A stretch of DNA of 64,000 bases from Brachynemurus nebulosus (taxonomy: Eukaryota; Arthropoda; Insecta; Neuroptera; Myrmeleontidae), in contig JAPWDM010000064.1 of the NCBI GenBank assembly GCA_035578155.1, forward strand, positions 610,112-674,111, in the 5' to 3' direction. The translations under genes were made by a program, and so were the position numbers. Below are positions 48,540-61,127 of the stretch, piece after piece. Within the stretch, counting starts at the first letter, position 1. Every line of letters starts with the position of its first letter. The notes beneath the pieces are model-generated. The model did not search any database. It saw only the letters and a list, made by a program, of their open reading frames with translations, and was not told the DNA's origin.

Positions 48540-49520
48540 AATGTGTTTATTGCACTTTCTTAAAATAAATAAATAAAAAAAAAACAACTACAAACGATTC
48601 TGGAACTGACCGAAAAAGCGGAAATCAAATATCTTTATAAACGACAAATACCCGTTACTTAATTGTTGCAAAAGATATCTATTGTTGTAACTTTGAAACT
48701 GTTCAACTACAAACGAAAGGAAAATTACTACAAACAACTACAAACGATTCTGGAACTGACCGGAAAAGCGGAATTCAAATCTACTTAATAAATTTCTAAC
48801 ACTGACTGACTGACAGACAACGCACAGCCTAAACTGTTGGCTTTAGAAGAATGAAATTTTGCATAGGAGTTCCCTATGTAACGTAGGTGAGCACTAAGAA
48901 AGGAATTTTGAAAATTCGTCCTCTAAATGGGTTTAATAGTGGATGAAAATTTGTATGGAAATACGTCATTTTTAAAATTAGAGATATATAAAAATATGTT
49001 ACTATGGCTATTAAAATAAACAAAATTTAATAAATCGTAGAAGTTGGTATTTAGGCTTTTGAAAACACTGAAAGTAAGCAGAAAGTGAGCACGAAGATAA
49101 TGCCGATGGAAGGCCCATCGGGTATACGGCTAGTATCTTTATAAATGACAAAGACCCGTTACGTAATTGTTGTAACTTTGAAACTGTTCAACTACAAACG
49201 AAAGGAAAATTACTACAAACAACTACAAACGATTCTGGAACTGACCGAAAAAGCGGAATTCAAATATCTTTATAAATGACAAAGACCCGTTACTTAATTG
49301 TTGCAAAAGATATCTATTGTTGTAACTTCGAAACTGTTCAACTACAAACGAAAGGAAAATTACTACAAACAACTACAAACGATTCTGGAACTGACCGAAA
49401 AAGCGGATTTCAAATATCTTTATAAATGACAAAGAGCCGTTACTTAATTTTTGCAAAAGATATCTATTGTTGTAACTTTGAAACTGTTCAACTACAAAGG
49501 AAAAGAAAGTTACTACAAAC
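48540..49520 (+). repeat. Subterminal tandem units of ~145 bp, right side
   Basis: Units contain CAACTACAAACGATTCTGGA, GAATTCAAATATCTTTATAA and TTGTTGCAAAAGATATCTAT. There are about five copies, one split by the Helitron at 48780-49133. They are inverted relative to the units at 44380-44640, as expected within terminal repeats. Confidence 0.88.
48780..49133 (+). mobile_element. Non-autonomous Helitron-like element, copy 2, with empty site
   Basis: It starts TCTACTTAATAAATTTCTAA and ends ATACGGCTAG. A hairpin (CCGATGG...CCATCGG) lies about 10 bases before CTAG. The flanks join as ATTCAAA and TATCTTTATAA, exactly the uninterrupted sequence of neighbouring repeat units (for example near 49257), with no duplication. 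Insertion was between A and T, the Helitron signature. Confidence 0.93.
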
Positions 49521-49686
49521 AACTACAAACGATTCTAAATAAGGGAATATTTTAAAAAATTGTTTATCTTAAAGTGGGGTGCAGCCATTTCTTAGAAATT
49601 GTTTATACTCTACAACACAATATTATCAGTTTATATTTTAAAAAATTTTATTTAGTAAAAGTGGGGTGCCAGGTTCACAGAGGTAT

Positions 49687-49834
49687 AACTTAGTACTAGA
49701 AAGTAGATGTCAAACAACATTATAATAAAACCGCATAACTCGTAATTTCTGTGAGGTTTTCTACCATTTTGTTGTTTTTGGGCAATTTCCATTGAATTCT
49801 TAAATGTTCTATTTCACCATGTTTTCCTTCTACT

Positions 49835-49879
<45 letters not shown>

Positions 49880-52800
49880 TCTAAGTTACATCAATTGTTC
49901 ACGAATTTTTCGTTGTTTGATTTGATTTTCTTTGACAATTCCTATCTTACATGGGCTATGCGGTTTTATTTTAATGTTATTTATGTCAATTTGACATTTA
50001 CTTTCTAGTATTAGGTTATGTCCTTTTGTTGATTATTTGGATTTCAATTGACTTTTTGCAATTTTGTTCAATTCTTTTTTCCTGAAGATGATTATTTAAA
50101 TAATCGAAACCTGTTGAAAATTTTTCTTTTTAATATTTAATTCATCCAAGTTGTCGTACCTAACTTTTTAATAAGTTTGATTATGTTCACCTGCAGTTGG
50201 AGTATTTTAAATTATAAGACAATATTTAGCGAAACTAATTACATTTCGTGGAAAATAAAATGTAATAGTACCTACATTATGTAATTAAGGTCGTAAGTTG
50301 TAATATGCCTTACAACCGAGTTACGTACTAAACTTTATCTACGACTAGTATAGAATTCAATAAACTTGGCGCGAATATAATACATTAGAATTATGTCTAA
50401 TTTTGATTGAAATGCATTAAAAATAAATGTCAACCTTCAGTTGTTAGGTAAAGATTTTGTACAGATTTTAATTGGCAACGATTAAATTTCCCTGGTGGAC
50501 GTTTACGGAACAAACATATGATAGATACTTACCGACAGCTGTGTAATAAATGTACCGGCTTTAATATTTCATTGTTTTATAGAAATTTTGCAACGATTTC
50601 GTTATTGGACATTTATTTTACGAGATAGTAAAAAATACTACCAGATTTGTTCGTTGAGGTAAACAGTATTTTAAAAGTAGAATGTTGATATGTGTTCGTA
50701 CCAAAGAATGAAATTATAGTAGTATAAATGCTAACACTATCACGTAATTATACGCACAATTTACGTAGGAACTATGAAATGCTTATTAGAAAGCTCAATT
50801 ATGTGAAAATTGTCTGTTATACGTTAGATTATCACTCGTGCCTCTGGTGGCAAAATTAGACGTTGTATCAAGTAAAAATAATTGCGTCTTGATCTTTGCA
50901 TTGCCAGTATACAGTATAAAGATTAATAAAAGTGTAGTAACCTGTGGTTCTTTACACACAGTCTTACAAGTACACAATTTCGCACACCTGTATGTGAAAC
51001 ATATCTTATTTAGCAGTCCTAGATAAAAATATTTATAAGATAATCAGTGATCTCACATCTATTTGTTTCTATCTGCAAATAGAAACAAATAGTCATTTTA
51101 TTGTTATTATTAGTGTATTTATGTTAGTAAAAAATAATGGACTCTCATGTACAGTGTACAATTTTTTTTAAATAGAACTAAAAGCATTCGAAAAACTATT
51201 TTAGCATTTCATTACAGTACTTTTTGAAAGCATTGAGACTTTAGAATCACATACAAAAATTATTAAGTTATTTTTAAAAATTGGTTTTTGCGTATCATTT
51301 TACTTTGTATTTTCTTTATTAACATTTAAAAGAATTTATCAGTTACGATCTGTCGCGGTTGAACTGTCTATGATTCACTAGTCGCGGCACCGTCATTAAT
51401 TACGCCAGAAACTTTTAAATGTCTACTATAGTTGAAATTAAGTTAAAAAAAGAAAATATATAATTATCAAAAGTGTATTTGGAATGAGGAGGTTGAGTTG
51501 GACGTCTCGTTATTATAAATTATGACCATCAATATGCTAACTTAAGGTAAATTTAAATATCTTTACCACTAGAATCATAAAATTTTAAAAGTCAATCACA
51601 AATTTTATTAAGAAATTCTAAATAAAACAGCAACTTCATTAAAATAAATAAAACCACGTAATTTTGTAACTGAAATTGATAAAATTACATAAGTTGTAGA
51701 AACTTAATATATTTTATTAAATAAACAGAGGGTAACAGTAAAATAAATAAACAAAAACACAAAAAACAGCAAACTGATATAAAAGTTACATTTCTGAAAA
51801 ATTCGCAGTGTTGAAAGTCATATTTAATACCTTGTGGTCATAACTTATAATTATAAAACGTCCAACTGGTACACTATTTTGACAACTAATACATTTTATA
51901 TGGAATTGTTTACGTCCTACAACGTAATGTGTGAGTTAATAAAGTTTCACTTGACGTCTTATCACGTCAATGGCCGTCTAGCTGTTAAAATGTACAAAGA
52001 TATGCCATATTTTTACAAATAAGTATAAAGTCGACGTGTTACATGCTTCCAGATAAGTAATTGTGTATGGACGTATACAAACGTATATATACATACATTT
52101 ATGTATTTTCGTACATAAAGTTGAGTTTGCGTTTGTAAATGTCATTTATTGATAAAATAATATTATACACAGTGTATATCGGGTAGTGGGATTCAATCGA
52201 ACTTGGATTTGTAGTCTCGTTTGGAGCCGAGATATATCAGATTATAAAGAAAATTATACGTAAACAAAGTATAAAAAATTGTAATAATATAAAGATATTC
52301 TGAGATTTCTTACCTATGTATTTTGCAAGGTTAAAACTTATACTGACTACATTTCCTAACTAATAAACTTAGAAAAATTTTGAAGTAGAAATACTCTAAT
52401 ACTCATTTAAAGTAACTAGAAACGATGGAACAATTTTTTAATACGTGGCATTTAGAAATCCGAAATTGATTGTCTCAGAAATAACCCGTGAAACTGTGGC
52501 AGCAATGTTTTATGTAGAGCAGTCTTTTTTATGTAAAGTTGGTTGAAATGTTATTAAAATGTGTGTCCTAATCAGCTGACTAATAAAATTGTGATTAAGT
52601 TTATAAGAATAAATGAGAATTTATAGTTACTGTTTATAAAAAATACAAAAAACAAATTTTAAAAAACTTAAATGTATTTTACTGACGTTTACAATTGTTT
52701 TTGGTTTCGTACAATACATCAGAATTGTCGATTCGGCCACTCGAAGCATAGCGATAGTTAAAATACAAAATCTCATAAGTGTATTGTTTCTAATTTTACA

Positions 52801-54298
52801 GAAGATCAAAAAACAAAAACGTCTGAATTGTTAATGGTAGTGACTTTATCTTTACGCAATTAATATGTCTCTAGAAGTTGTAAATATGGACTATTGATTA
52901 CAAGGCTTTGTGGGCTGATGAGCATTATTGTAAAAGTATTAAGAGCAAAAACTGAAAATTGGAAAAAGCGACTTACAAAGTTTCGTAAAGCTGAAGCATG
53001 ATTTATAGAACTATAGAATGAATAAAGGACTGTCGATGGTAATCGTGTTGACGAATGAATTAAAACTTGAATCATGGAAGTATTTTTAACTTAATAAAAT
53101 TATTTCAGTTCAATGTTCTAAATTGGTTTTGTTATTTTGAAGAAATAATGAGGTCAAAACTCTATCAAGATTTACTTCATGAATTTTAATAAGTTTATTC
53201 CCAAAAACTGATTACTGTACTTGGATAACTCTCTCATTGTGAATTTCGTTTCCTACACAAATAATACACTTCCTGTAGGTACCTACATAACGCAATAAAC
53301 TTTAAATTTGTTAGTGTAGTTATTTTGTAAATCCACTCACACTATAAATCATACACTAGATCTACTAGTATTTTATTCTATTAAAAGGGTCAGTTATTAT
53401 AAATAATAATATCAAAGTCTTATAAGTCACGTGCAAATGGTCGAGGAGAACTATATCATTTATACAACAATTCACTCGCTCAGAAGATTATTAATGAACA
53501 AAGTTTTCGTTACAATAGATGAATTCTATATTCTATGTTCGGTGTTTATATTTGCGTTTATTGTTTAACAATAGAGTATTTAATTTAGTTAATAATATTT
53601 TAATTAGTTCAGAGTAATTAATATTTTCTTCTGTTTTATTTGATATTTAGTCAACATTGTCATACTAAACGTTTCTTATTATTCTGACAATGTTATGTAA
53701 AAAGATGGTTAAAATTTAACACTCTACAAAGCAATTATTCGCTGATTTGCTTGGCATATTTCTTACCAAATTCACGGAATAACGAACAAGAAAAATCGTA
53801 TTAATTGATTATTAAACATTTTAATTGTTACAAATTTAGCAACCTACTGAAAAAGAAATTAACGTTTGAATTTCAAAAAGCTATATGTAGTTTGAAATCT
53901 AAATTATAATTTGGAATATCTTCAGCTGCTCCTTATAACAATACAAACCCCCTGATTTTCGATATTAAAAATTACGCCATATCATATTAACCAGTCAGAA
54001 ACTTTATATTTGATTAAAAATAAGGAACGTAAGAGAATCACTACATTATTTTAGCGCCCCTTAAACTATGTGTCATACACATTTTAATTTCAATATTAAC
54101 ACTATAAAGCCGGAGTACTTTCACAATAAACTTCCCCAAAGGCCGGCCATATTTTTAAAGAAACTTTATAAAAACGAACACGTAAAATGATTCAACATGT
54201 GTATGTGTAAAGTAGAGATACATAGGTATATATTTTTATCAATAAAAGAAAGCAAGGTAATAAACTCGTAAAAATTAATATAAAATAAACTAAAAAAA
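49687..54298. other. Non-coding, with poly-T run and a hairpin
   Basis: T42 at 49836-49877. Near 50084-50125, CTGAAGATGATTATTTAAAT followed by AATCGAAACCTGTTGAAA resembles words at the 3' ends of some retroelements (weak). No gene is supported across the remaining 4.3 kb; short frames lack domain features. Confidence 0.5.
51059..51092. repeat. Perfect 14-bp hairpin
   Basis: CTATTTGTTTCTAT, six-base loop, ATAGAAACAAATAG. Function unknown. Confidence 0.6.
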
Positions 54299-54580
54299 AA
54301 ATTTTTTTAAGAAAAACCTTTTATTTAAAAATGGGCAAAAAAAAATTAAATAACTTTTTAGTGAAGTTCCAGACAATATGCAACATAATTTATAAAAGCT
54401 TGAGGCGTTATCATTAATTATTTCTGTTTTGGATCTAAGTGTAGCTATTTTACTTTTCAGTAGTTACCAAACTTAATTAAATGCCTCAAGCTTTTATAAA
54501 TTATTTGCCTATTGCTTCAAACTTCAAATTTTATTTTTTTTGCCCATTTTTAAATAAAAGCTTTTTCTTAAAAAAACATT
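54299..54580. mobile_element. Palindromic MITE, ~125-bp arms
   Basis: TTTTTTAAGAAAAACCTTTT and AAAATGGGCAAAA at the left are matched inverted at the right, and pairing resumes inward at AATTTATAAAAGCTTGAGGC. Non-coding. Confidence 0.8.
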
Positions 54581-54891
54581 TTCTTACTTGAATTTATTTT
54601 CTACTATTTAGTCGATCACAATTAATTTAAAAAAAATTAAAGAAGTGTAGTTTTTTTAACTATATTTTAATCGGTTAATTTACCCTATTCAAACATAACT
54701 ATGGAAATAAAAAATTGCAATATAAAATCAATGGACAATAATAGACAAATATTTTACTTCGCAAAAATACCACTTTTGTTTTGAAACTGTGACAATATTG
54801 TTTCAAACCCCGTCAGTTCTTTTTCAAACAGAATAAATATTACATTCGTTACATGCCTTATATACTAATTTTATCTACCTATAGTTATTAA

Positions 54892-55038
54892 GGGGGAGTG
54901 GTATGTGATGTGGAAGTGGAAGGGGTGGCAGTAGTTACAGAATCCAAGAAGCAAGAAAAACAAGATTACATTACATGTGACAAGAGGCAAGCAAACACGT
55001 GGCAAAAGATTGAATTTGAAAATGATAAAAAGACAATG
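54892..55038 (+). other. Open stretch of unclear status
   Basis: About 49 codons with a protein-like composition (...WQKIEFENDKKTMSDILK) lead into the foldback element. There is no ATG, an in-frame TAA is just upstream at about 54888, and no family is recognised. It could be a fragment of an exon cut by the insertion, or chance. Confidence 0.2.
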
Positions 55039-55053
55039 AGCGATATTCTAAAG

Positions 55054-55160
55054 GTTGCTCATGCTCATGCTCATGCTCATACTCATACTCATGCTCATGC
55101 TCATGCTCATGCTCATGCTCATGCTCATGCTCATGCTCATACTCATACTCATACTCATAC
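55054..55160 (+). repeat. (GCTCAT)n hexanucleotide repeat
   Basis: About 18 units with CTCATA variants at both edges. In frame it reads as alternating His-Ala, a translation artefact. Confidence 0.95.
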
Positions 55161-56825
55161 TCTACTTGCTCATACTTATTTTGCTTCATTTGCTTACAAT
55201 AATTTTCGTATAAAAACTTACGTACATAAATTATATACCTACATTTTTTCAAAGTCTGCGTTGAAATGTATTCACAATTATTGTCAATAATTTTATGAAG
55301 GGTCATCTTTTCTTATATTTTTGACAACTTGGGCTAGTGAAGGTACATATTTGTACAGATTAATTTCTTTTATTTAATAAAAACAGGTGAATTTTTAAGA
55401 AATTGTTCTAAATAGAAATTTATGATAATTGTTATTTTCTTATTTTTAATATGAATTTATATAAATATAAAATCCTTATATAGAGTCTATGTCAGACTAA
55501 ACTTTTTTAGTTAGTTAGACTAAAGTTATATAATATTATGATAATAATTATTCATTCAATCATTTGTTGAAAGGTCTATCATTATGTGTGTGGAAATATT
55601 TGGATAACTAGTAACTTTTCCTATAAATTAAAATATATCAAAGAACGGACAGATTTTTATTTTATCTGTATTAATTATTTTGAGTTTAAGAAATATTACC
55701 CTAATTTTTAAAGTTTTATTTTTGTAAAATATTGCATTAATTTGGACATCGAAATTTGTATGTTTGACTGTATTGCATATTTGTATGAAATTTTTCTAAT
55801 GCATAATCGTCGATCGTTAACTATCGAAAAATTTTCCAATGTTATTTATGGAAAAGCTTGTTAATTTTAAATAAAACAAGGAACCGATAGGTTAATTGAT
55901 TGTTAAAATTTTATGTTACTGATGGGACTAAAATTATGTGCAAGCTTAGTTTTTAAAATTAAACATTTACAGATTGATGGTTTACATGATTTAGTAGCAA
56001 AACAGTAATTTTCATTATAATCAATAATTACCATTGCCTTATATTTCATAGAATGTAAAAATGTACAGTATGAGAAAACGGTTAGAAATTACTGTCCTCC
56101 ACTCTTAGTGTCAAAAGTATCGCTCAGAGAAATCTTGAACATAGAGAATACTTGATTTATGAAAAAATATTTTGGAAAATATAAATTTTGAAAAATATTA
56201 CAAATAACTATTATATTAATTTTTGAATAAAATATTTAGCAAAGTAACATATTTTTTATACAAATATGCAATACAGTCAAACATACAAATTTCGATGTCC
56301 AAATTAATGCAATATTTTACAAAAAAAACTTTAAAAATTAGGGTAAAATTTCTTAAACTCAAAATAATTAATACAGATAAAATAAAAATCTGTCTGTTCT
56401 TTGATATATTTTAATTTATAGGAAAAGTTATAAGTTATCCAAATATTTCCACACACATAATGATAGACCTTTCAACAAATGATTGAATGAATAATTATTA
56501 TCATAATATTATATAACTTTAGTCTAACTAACTAAAAAAGTTTAGTCTGACATAGACTCTATATAAGGATTTTATATTTATATAAATTCATATTAAAAAT
56601 AAGAAAATAACAATTATCATAAATATCTATTTAGAACAATTTCTTAAAAATTCACCTCTTTTTATTAAATAAAAGAAATTAATCTGTACAAATATGTACC
56701 TTCATTAGTCCAAGTTGTAAAAAATATAAGAAAAGATGACCGTTCATAAAATTATTGACAATAATTGTGAATACATTTCAACGCAGACTTTAAAAAAATG
56801 TAGGTATATAATTTATGTACGTAAG

Positions 56826-57081
56826 TATAGGTTTTCAATATTTAAATGAGATGACTTTTCAAGTACGGCAATAATCAGCAGTATTGTTCGCAGCATGTTA
56901 CCTACTTATCTGTATGAATGCAAAAAGAAACCGTTGCTTGTGAAACAGGTAACAAATTTAAATACAATTGGAGTGAACATAGGGTGGTATTTGTTGTAAG
57001 CGATAAAATAATTTAACATCTTGAAAGTTTATGGTCACTAATAACACCCTCTCGAAGTCATCTCAAAAATTGTTGGAAAAG
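56826..57081. mobile_element. Insertion in the right foldback arm
   Basis: It is absent from the left arm, which gives the empty site (GTACGTAAG then TATACGAAAATT). The ends are imperfectly inverted: TTTTCAATATTTAAATGAGA against TTTTCCAACAATTTTTGAGA, both followed by TGACTT. Confidence 0.7.
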
Positions 57082-57125
57082 GTATACGAAAATTATTGTA
57101 AGCAAATGAAGCAAAGTAAGTATGA

Positions 57126-57250
57126 GCAAGTAGAGTATGAGTATGAGTATGAGTATGAGCATGAGCATGAGCATGAGCATGAGTATGAGCATGAGCATGA
57201 GCATGAGCATGAGCATGAGCATGAGCATGAGCATGAGCATGAGCATGAGC
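57126..57250 (+). repeat. (ATGAGC)n hexanucleotide repeat
   Basis: About 20 units with GAGTAT variants at the left edge. The inverted partner of 55054-55160. Confidence 0.95.
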
Positions 57251-57369
57251 TTCCTTTAGAATATCGCTAAATATTACAGTGAATACAGTTTTAAACAGAA
57301 ATTAAAATTTAAATAAGTTCTAATATTGAAAATAAAGTTGAACCGTAAATATCGCTGTAATCATTTAAA

Positions 57370-59105
57370 AGGTGACTGGAGCTATGTTTATTTATTTCTA
57401 TTGCTTCTAAGATTGTTAACTTCTGTCCTTTGCTTGCCTCGTGTAACACTGTAATTTCCCGTTCTTCTGTATGTCCGGTGTCTATTAAATGCCTCGCTAA
57501 AGCAGAGTCGGATTTCTTATTTCTATATGACCTGAAATTCTCTGCTATTGGGGTTTCAAAGTTTCTGCCAGTTTGACCGATGTAAAAACCATTACATCTT
57601 GGCAGTTTAATTCGTAGATACCCGATTTTTTAAGTTTATCAATTTTTGTTTTATTGTTATATATTAAGTTTCGTAGATTAAAGTCTGATTTAAATGCTAC
57701 ATCTATTTTTGATTTTGCTTTAATTTTATCTGGTATTTTACCAAAATATGTTATAGTTTTAAATTTGGTTTTTGGTTCTGGTTTAACGGAGCGGTAAATT
57801 TCTTTTAAGATTTGTTTAAATTCTTTCTTAGCTATTAATTTATCGATTAGATTTGAATTATATCCGTTATTATTCGCTATAATTTTAATATTATTTATTT
57901 CTTTTTTAAAATTTTCTCCCGACAAACTTATATTAAACGCGCGGTGGATCATTGTATTGTAGGCTGCGACTTTATGTGGATATGGGCTTATTGAATCATT
58001 TGGAATTGTAATACATGAGTAAGATGGTTTTCTATATATGTATATTGAAATCAAGCTTATTGTAAATTTTGGTTATAGTCAAATCTAAAAAGTATATACT
58101 ATTATCTTTTTCTACCTGGAAGTTAAATTAAATTTTTGGGTCTAATGAATTTAATGACTCTACAAATTTTTCTAGCTAGCGGATCGATCCATCGAAGCCT
58201 AAAATTATGTCGTCCACGTATCTATACCAAAATTTTACATGTTGTTTGGTTAGTGTATTATTCATTATTATTTCTTCTAAGTTCGACATATAAATTTCTG
58301 CCAACAAAGAGCTCAGAGGTGATCCCATTGAAAGGCCACTTGTCTGTCGGAAGAATTTATTGCCGAACTCAAAGTAGTTTTGTTTTAAAATTGTATTAAA
58401 GGTATTTATTAACTCGGGTTGTTTTAATGGATTTTTTATCTTATTGTTTGTTATTTTAGCTAATCAAGTTTACACACTCCTTGGTAGAAATATTGGTGAA
58501 CATATTACGTACGTCCAGGGACGCCAATTTGTAGCAACCGGAGAAGGATGTGTTATTTAACCGATTTACAAGTTGGAAGGAGTTTTTGATGCTATGTTTG
58601 GAGGTGAACTGGGTTTCGGTTTTAAAAAAGGAATCTAGGTGTTGTGATAATTTATGTGATGGACATCCAATATTGGAAACTACTGGTCTTATCGGGTTGT
58701 CGGGTTTGTGCGTTTTCACCAATGTATACAATCTAGGAGCTCCCGGGTTCATCTCCGCCAAATAGTGTCTATGCTTGTAAAAATACTTTCATTATTATTA
58801 ATTAATTTTTTAACTTCTTCGTTATATTTGTTAGTAGGGTCTGTCTTTAGGCGTATCATTTTTTTCTTTTTTAATAAAATTGTTGATTTTATTGGAATAA
58901 TCTTGTTTGTTAAGAATTACGGTAGAATTACTTTCATCTGCTTTAGTAAGTATTAAATTGTTGTTATTAATTTTATTTTTTAAAGATTTAATAGTATTTT
59001 TGTTATTTATTTTAATTTTTATGTCTCTTCTAATATATTTTTAATTGATTCTTTAGCAAAATTATCATCAGAATTTTTTAATGCGAGTTCGGAGTCTACT
59101 ATTTA
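57370..59105 (-). pseudogene. Penelope-like element: reverse transcriptase plus GIY-YIG endonuclease, 5'-truncated
   Basis: Minus-strand blocks in order: an upstream region with LTKADESNSTVILN near 58930; RT start with PRLYTLVKTHKP and IRPVVSNIGCPSHKLS (58456-58761) and SLDVRNMFTNIS; the palm with SGLSMGSPLSSLLAEIYM (about 58310) and the catalytic YVDD at 58209-58220; FLDLTI; YRKPSYS...HKVAAYN near 57990; then GIYELNC (57605-57626) and FYIGQTGRNFE (about 57577), the GIY-YIG nuclease typical of Penelope-like elements, ending near ILEAIEINKHS at 57395. In-frame stops are at 58176-58178 and 58128-58130, and a one-base loss near 57591 splits the nuclease. The 5' end is lost at the (TA)n tract. 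Retrotransposition protein, now inactive. Confidence 0.92.
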
Positions 59106-59124
59106 AGTTCGTTAAGAATTTTGT

Positions 59125-59305
<181 letters not shown>

Positions 59306-59400
59306 GGTCCTGCCGCATGCAAGTTAATATAGAATTTATTATAATTTTTAAACTTAAAAGTATATTATATTAAAAATTAAGAACATAACAATATTAAAAG

Positions 59401-59480
59401 TTGGTAGCCCAGTCGTTATAGTACCTAAAAAATGTTATGTGATGCTGTAATACAAAAGGTTGCGTGTTCAAATCCTACGT
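59401..59480 (+). repeat. Degenerate tRNA-like SINE head
   Basis: An A-box-like TAGCCCAGTCG (59405-59415) and B-box-like TGTTCAAATCC (59465-59475). The spacing (about 50) is wider than in the 46.6-kb unit. Folding is poor. Confidence 0.4.
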
Positions 59481-60117
59481 ATTCCAGTCTTTCGCCGTTG
59501 CTTTTTCAATTTAGTATGAATTAATCTGCTGTAAGCTGGCATCATAAAGAGTAAGTATTACAGAAATTGGGTGAGTACATGCTATACATATACAGATATA
59601 ATCAGATATAAATTCCGTTCAATACGTTCAATCTTTTACATTTATACAATTTTGATGCGAGTATTTTTTACTACAGTGGCATTTGATAAAACCTTGATCC
59701 CCAAACTTAGAATCTTTTGTATCATCTTCCTCAGAGACACCTGAACGTCGGGCACATCTTCTAAATTAAGAAATTTCTGTTTGAATTCTTGTATCTGATT
59801 CCTAGCAAAAAGTGTGTTTATTATTCAGTATTTTGTCCCTACTTTGCATAAAATGAACACTTATACTTATTCAGATATTTTCTGCATAAACTTAGCCTTC
59901 AAAGCTTTTTTATCCACGTTTTCGGTCACACACCAGTTTGATTCACACAACTTTAAGCTTACACTCCCGCACGTTCAATGCACAAATACCGAATTATGTA
60001 CAAATATATTTATTAAAATACCTTAAAGAGTTAACCTGTTTAAACGTACAACAAGTGCAGTACAAATCGACGTTTAACCGAATGTGCTTTAGTCGCTTAA
60101 ATTTTCTAAGCACACAC
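59481..60117. other. Non-coding, nothing recognised
   Basis: Short frames at 59814-60129 have no domain features. Confidence 0.5.
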
Positions 60118-60745
60118 TTGACCCCTTAAAAATGTGTGGACGCAAAAAATAATGTTATATTTATTATCAGAATTTCCTATAATGTGTAAAAAGAATATAT
60201 CATAAATTTATAAATTTTTAAGTATACAAATGAAGGGGTGGTTTGAACCATTAAAGATTTGTAGATGCAAAAAATAATGTTATATTTATTACTAGAGTTC
60301 TATGTAGTATATATAAACAAAATATCATCAATTTTTTAATTTTTAAGTACACATATGAAGGGGAGGTTTCAACCCCTAAAAATCTGTAGATGCAAAAAAT
60401 AATTTTATATTTATTATTAGAGCTCTGTATAGTATATATAAACAATAAATTTCGTCAATTTTTTAATTTTTAAGTACACAGTTGAGGGGTGGTTTCAACC
60501 CTTAAAAATGTGTAAATGTAAAAAATAATTTTATATTTGTTACTAGAACCTTTTAAGGTACGTATAAGCAAAATTTCATCGATTTTTAAATTTTTGTGTT
60601 CCAAATTTAAGGGGGTGGTTCACCCCTTAAAAACATTTTTTAGGAGCAACTTATATTTTTTATGTTATTGGTTAGCCACCCTCTATATACTGACAAAGTT
60701 TCAGATTTTTTTGAATTTTCGACTTCTTGCCCTTTCCTTGTAAGT
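60118..60745 (+). mobile_element. Single arm of the GGGGTGNAAC palindrome family
   Basis: It matches the right arm of the palindrome at 28381-29530 through its end GACTTCTTGCCCTTTCCTTG. It contains four to five ~125-bp units with AAGGGGTGGTTT(C/G)AACC and TGCAAAAAATAATGTTATAT. The left arm is missing, so this is a half element. Confidence 0.85.
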
Positions 60746-61127
60746 ATCAAAAAATTAAATTCAAAAACAGGGTATTTATGCTAACTTTACACCGCACACC
60801 GTATCGTAAAAATCAATTATTTTTGGTAGTTCATCAATATATAGTTTTAGAGTGCTCTATATAAAATATCAAGAGTTCTAGCAACTGGGACTCAAAAATC
60901 CATATCTGTAAATCGAATATCTAGCAATGAAATCCAGGGCCGGATTTATACTGGGAAAATGCCACTCCTACTTTTCCTTAAAACGGAAATTTCAAAAAAA
61001 ATTTCTTAATAACTTGCAAAAAGTGACGAGCAAAAAAAAAAACTTCACCCTTATAAAAATTTGCCGCCCTCTTGAAATTTTACCGCCGGAGGTTACATTG
61101 TTACATTGTTGAGTTACATTGCAGAAA

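Larger units (their letters stand above)
44180..49685 (-). mobile_element. 5.5-kb TIR transposon carrying a USP-like gene
   Basis: The left end ACCTCTGTGGACCTGGCACC and the right end, inverted (ACCTCTGTGAACCTGGCACC), begin terminal repeats that continue inward through ATATAAACTGATA and a subterminal unit containing CAACTACAAACGATTC. About two units occur inverted at the left (44380-44640) and about five at the right (48580-49520). TA lies at both outer edges. The element holds one minus-strand gene (46818-48478) and several later insertions (44879-45682 with a nested MITE, 45996-46223, 48780-49133, and possibly the tRNA-like unit). No full transposase is present. The transposon class is unknown to me. 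Confidence 0.82.
55039..57268. mobile_element. 2.2-kb foldback element with hexanucleotide repeats in its arms
   Basis: Outer ends AGCGATATTCTAAAGG and CCTTTAGAATATCGCT are perfect inverted repeats. Next comes (GCTCAT)n at 55054-55160 facing (ATGAGC)n at 57126-57250, then about 600-700 bp of inverted sequence (55165-55790 against 56255-57125) with about 95% visible identity, around a ~460-bp unpaired centre. The right arm is interrupted by a 256-bp insertion. No transposase is visible. The architecture resembles Foldback/Galileo-type elements, but affiliation is not established. Confidence 0.85.

Noticed and set aside
54898..55290. His-Ala-Thr repeat protein and the Glu-His/Glu-Tyr repeat frame on the opposite strand
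   Set aside because: Both come from the GCTCAT hexanucleotide array in the foldback arm, which repeats in mirror form at 57126-57250.
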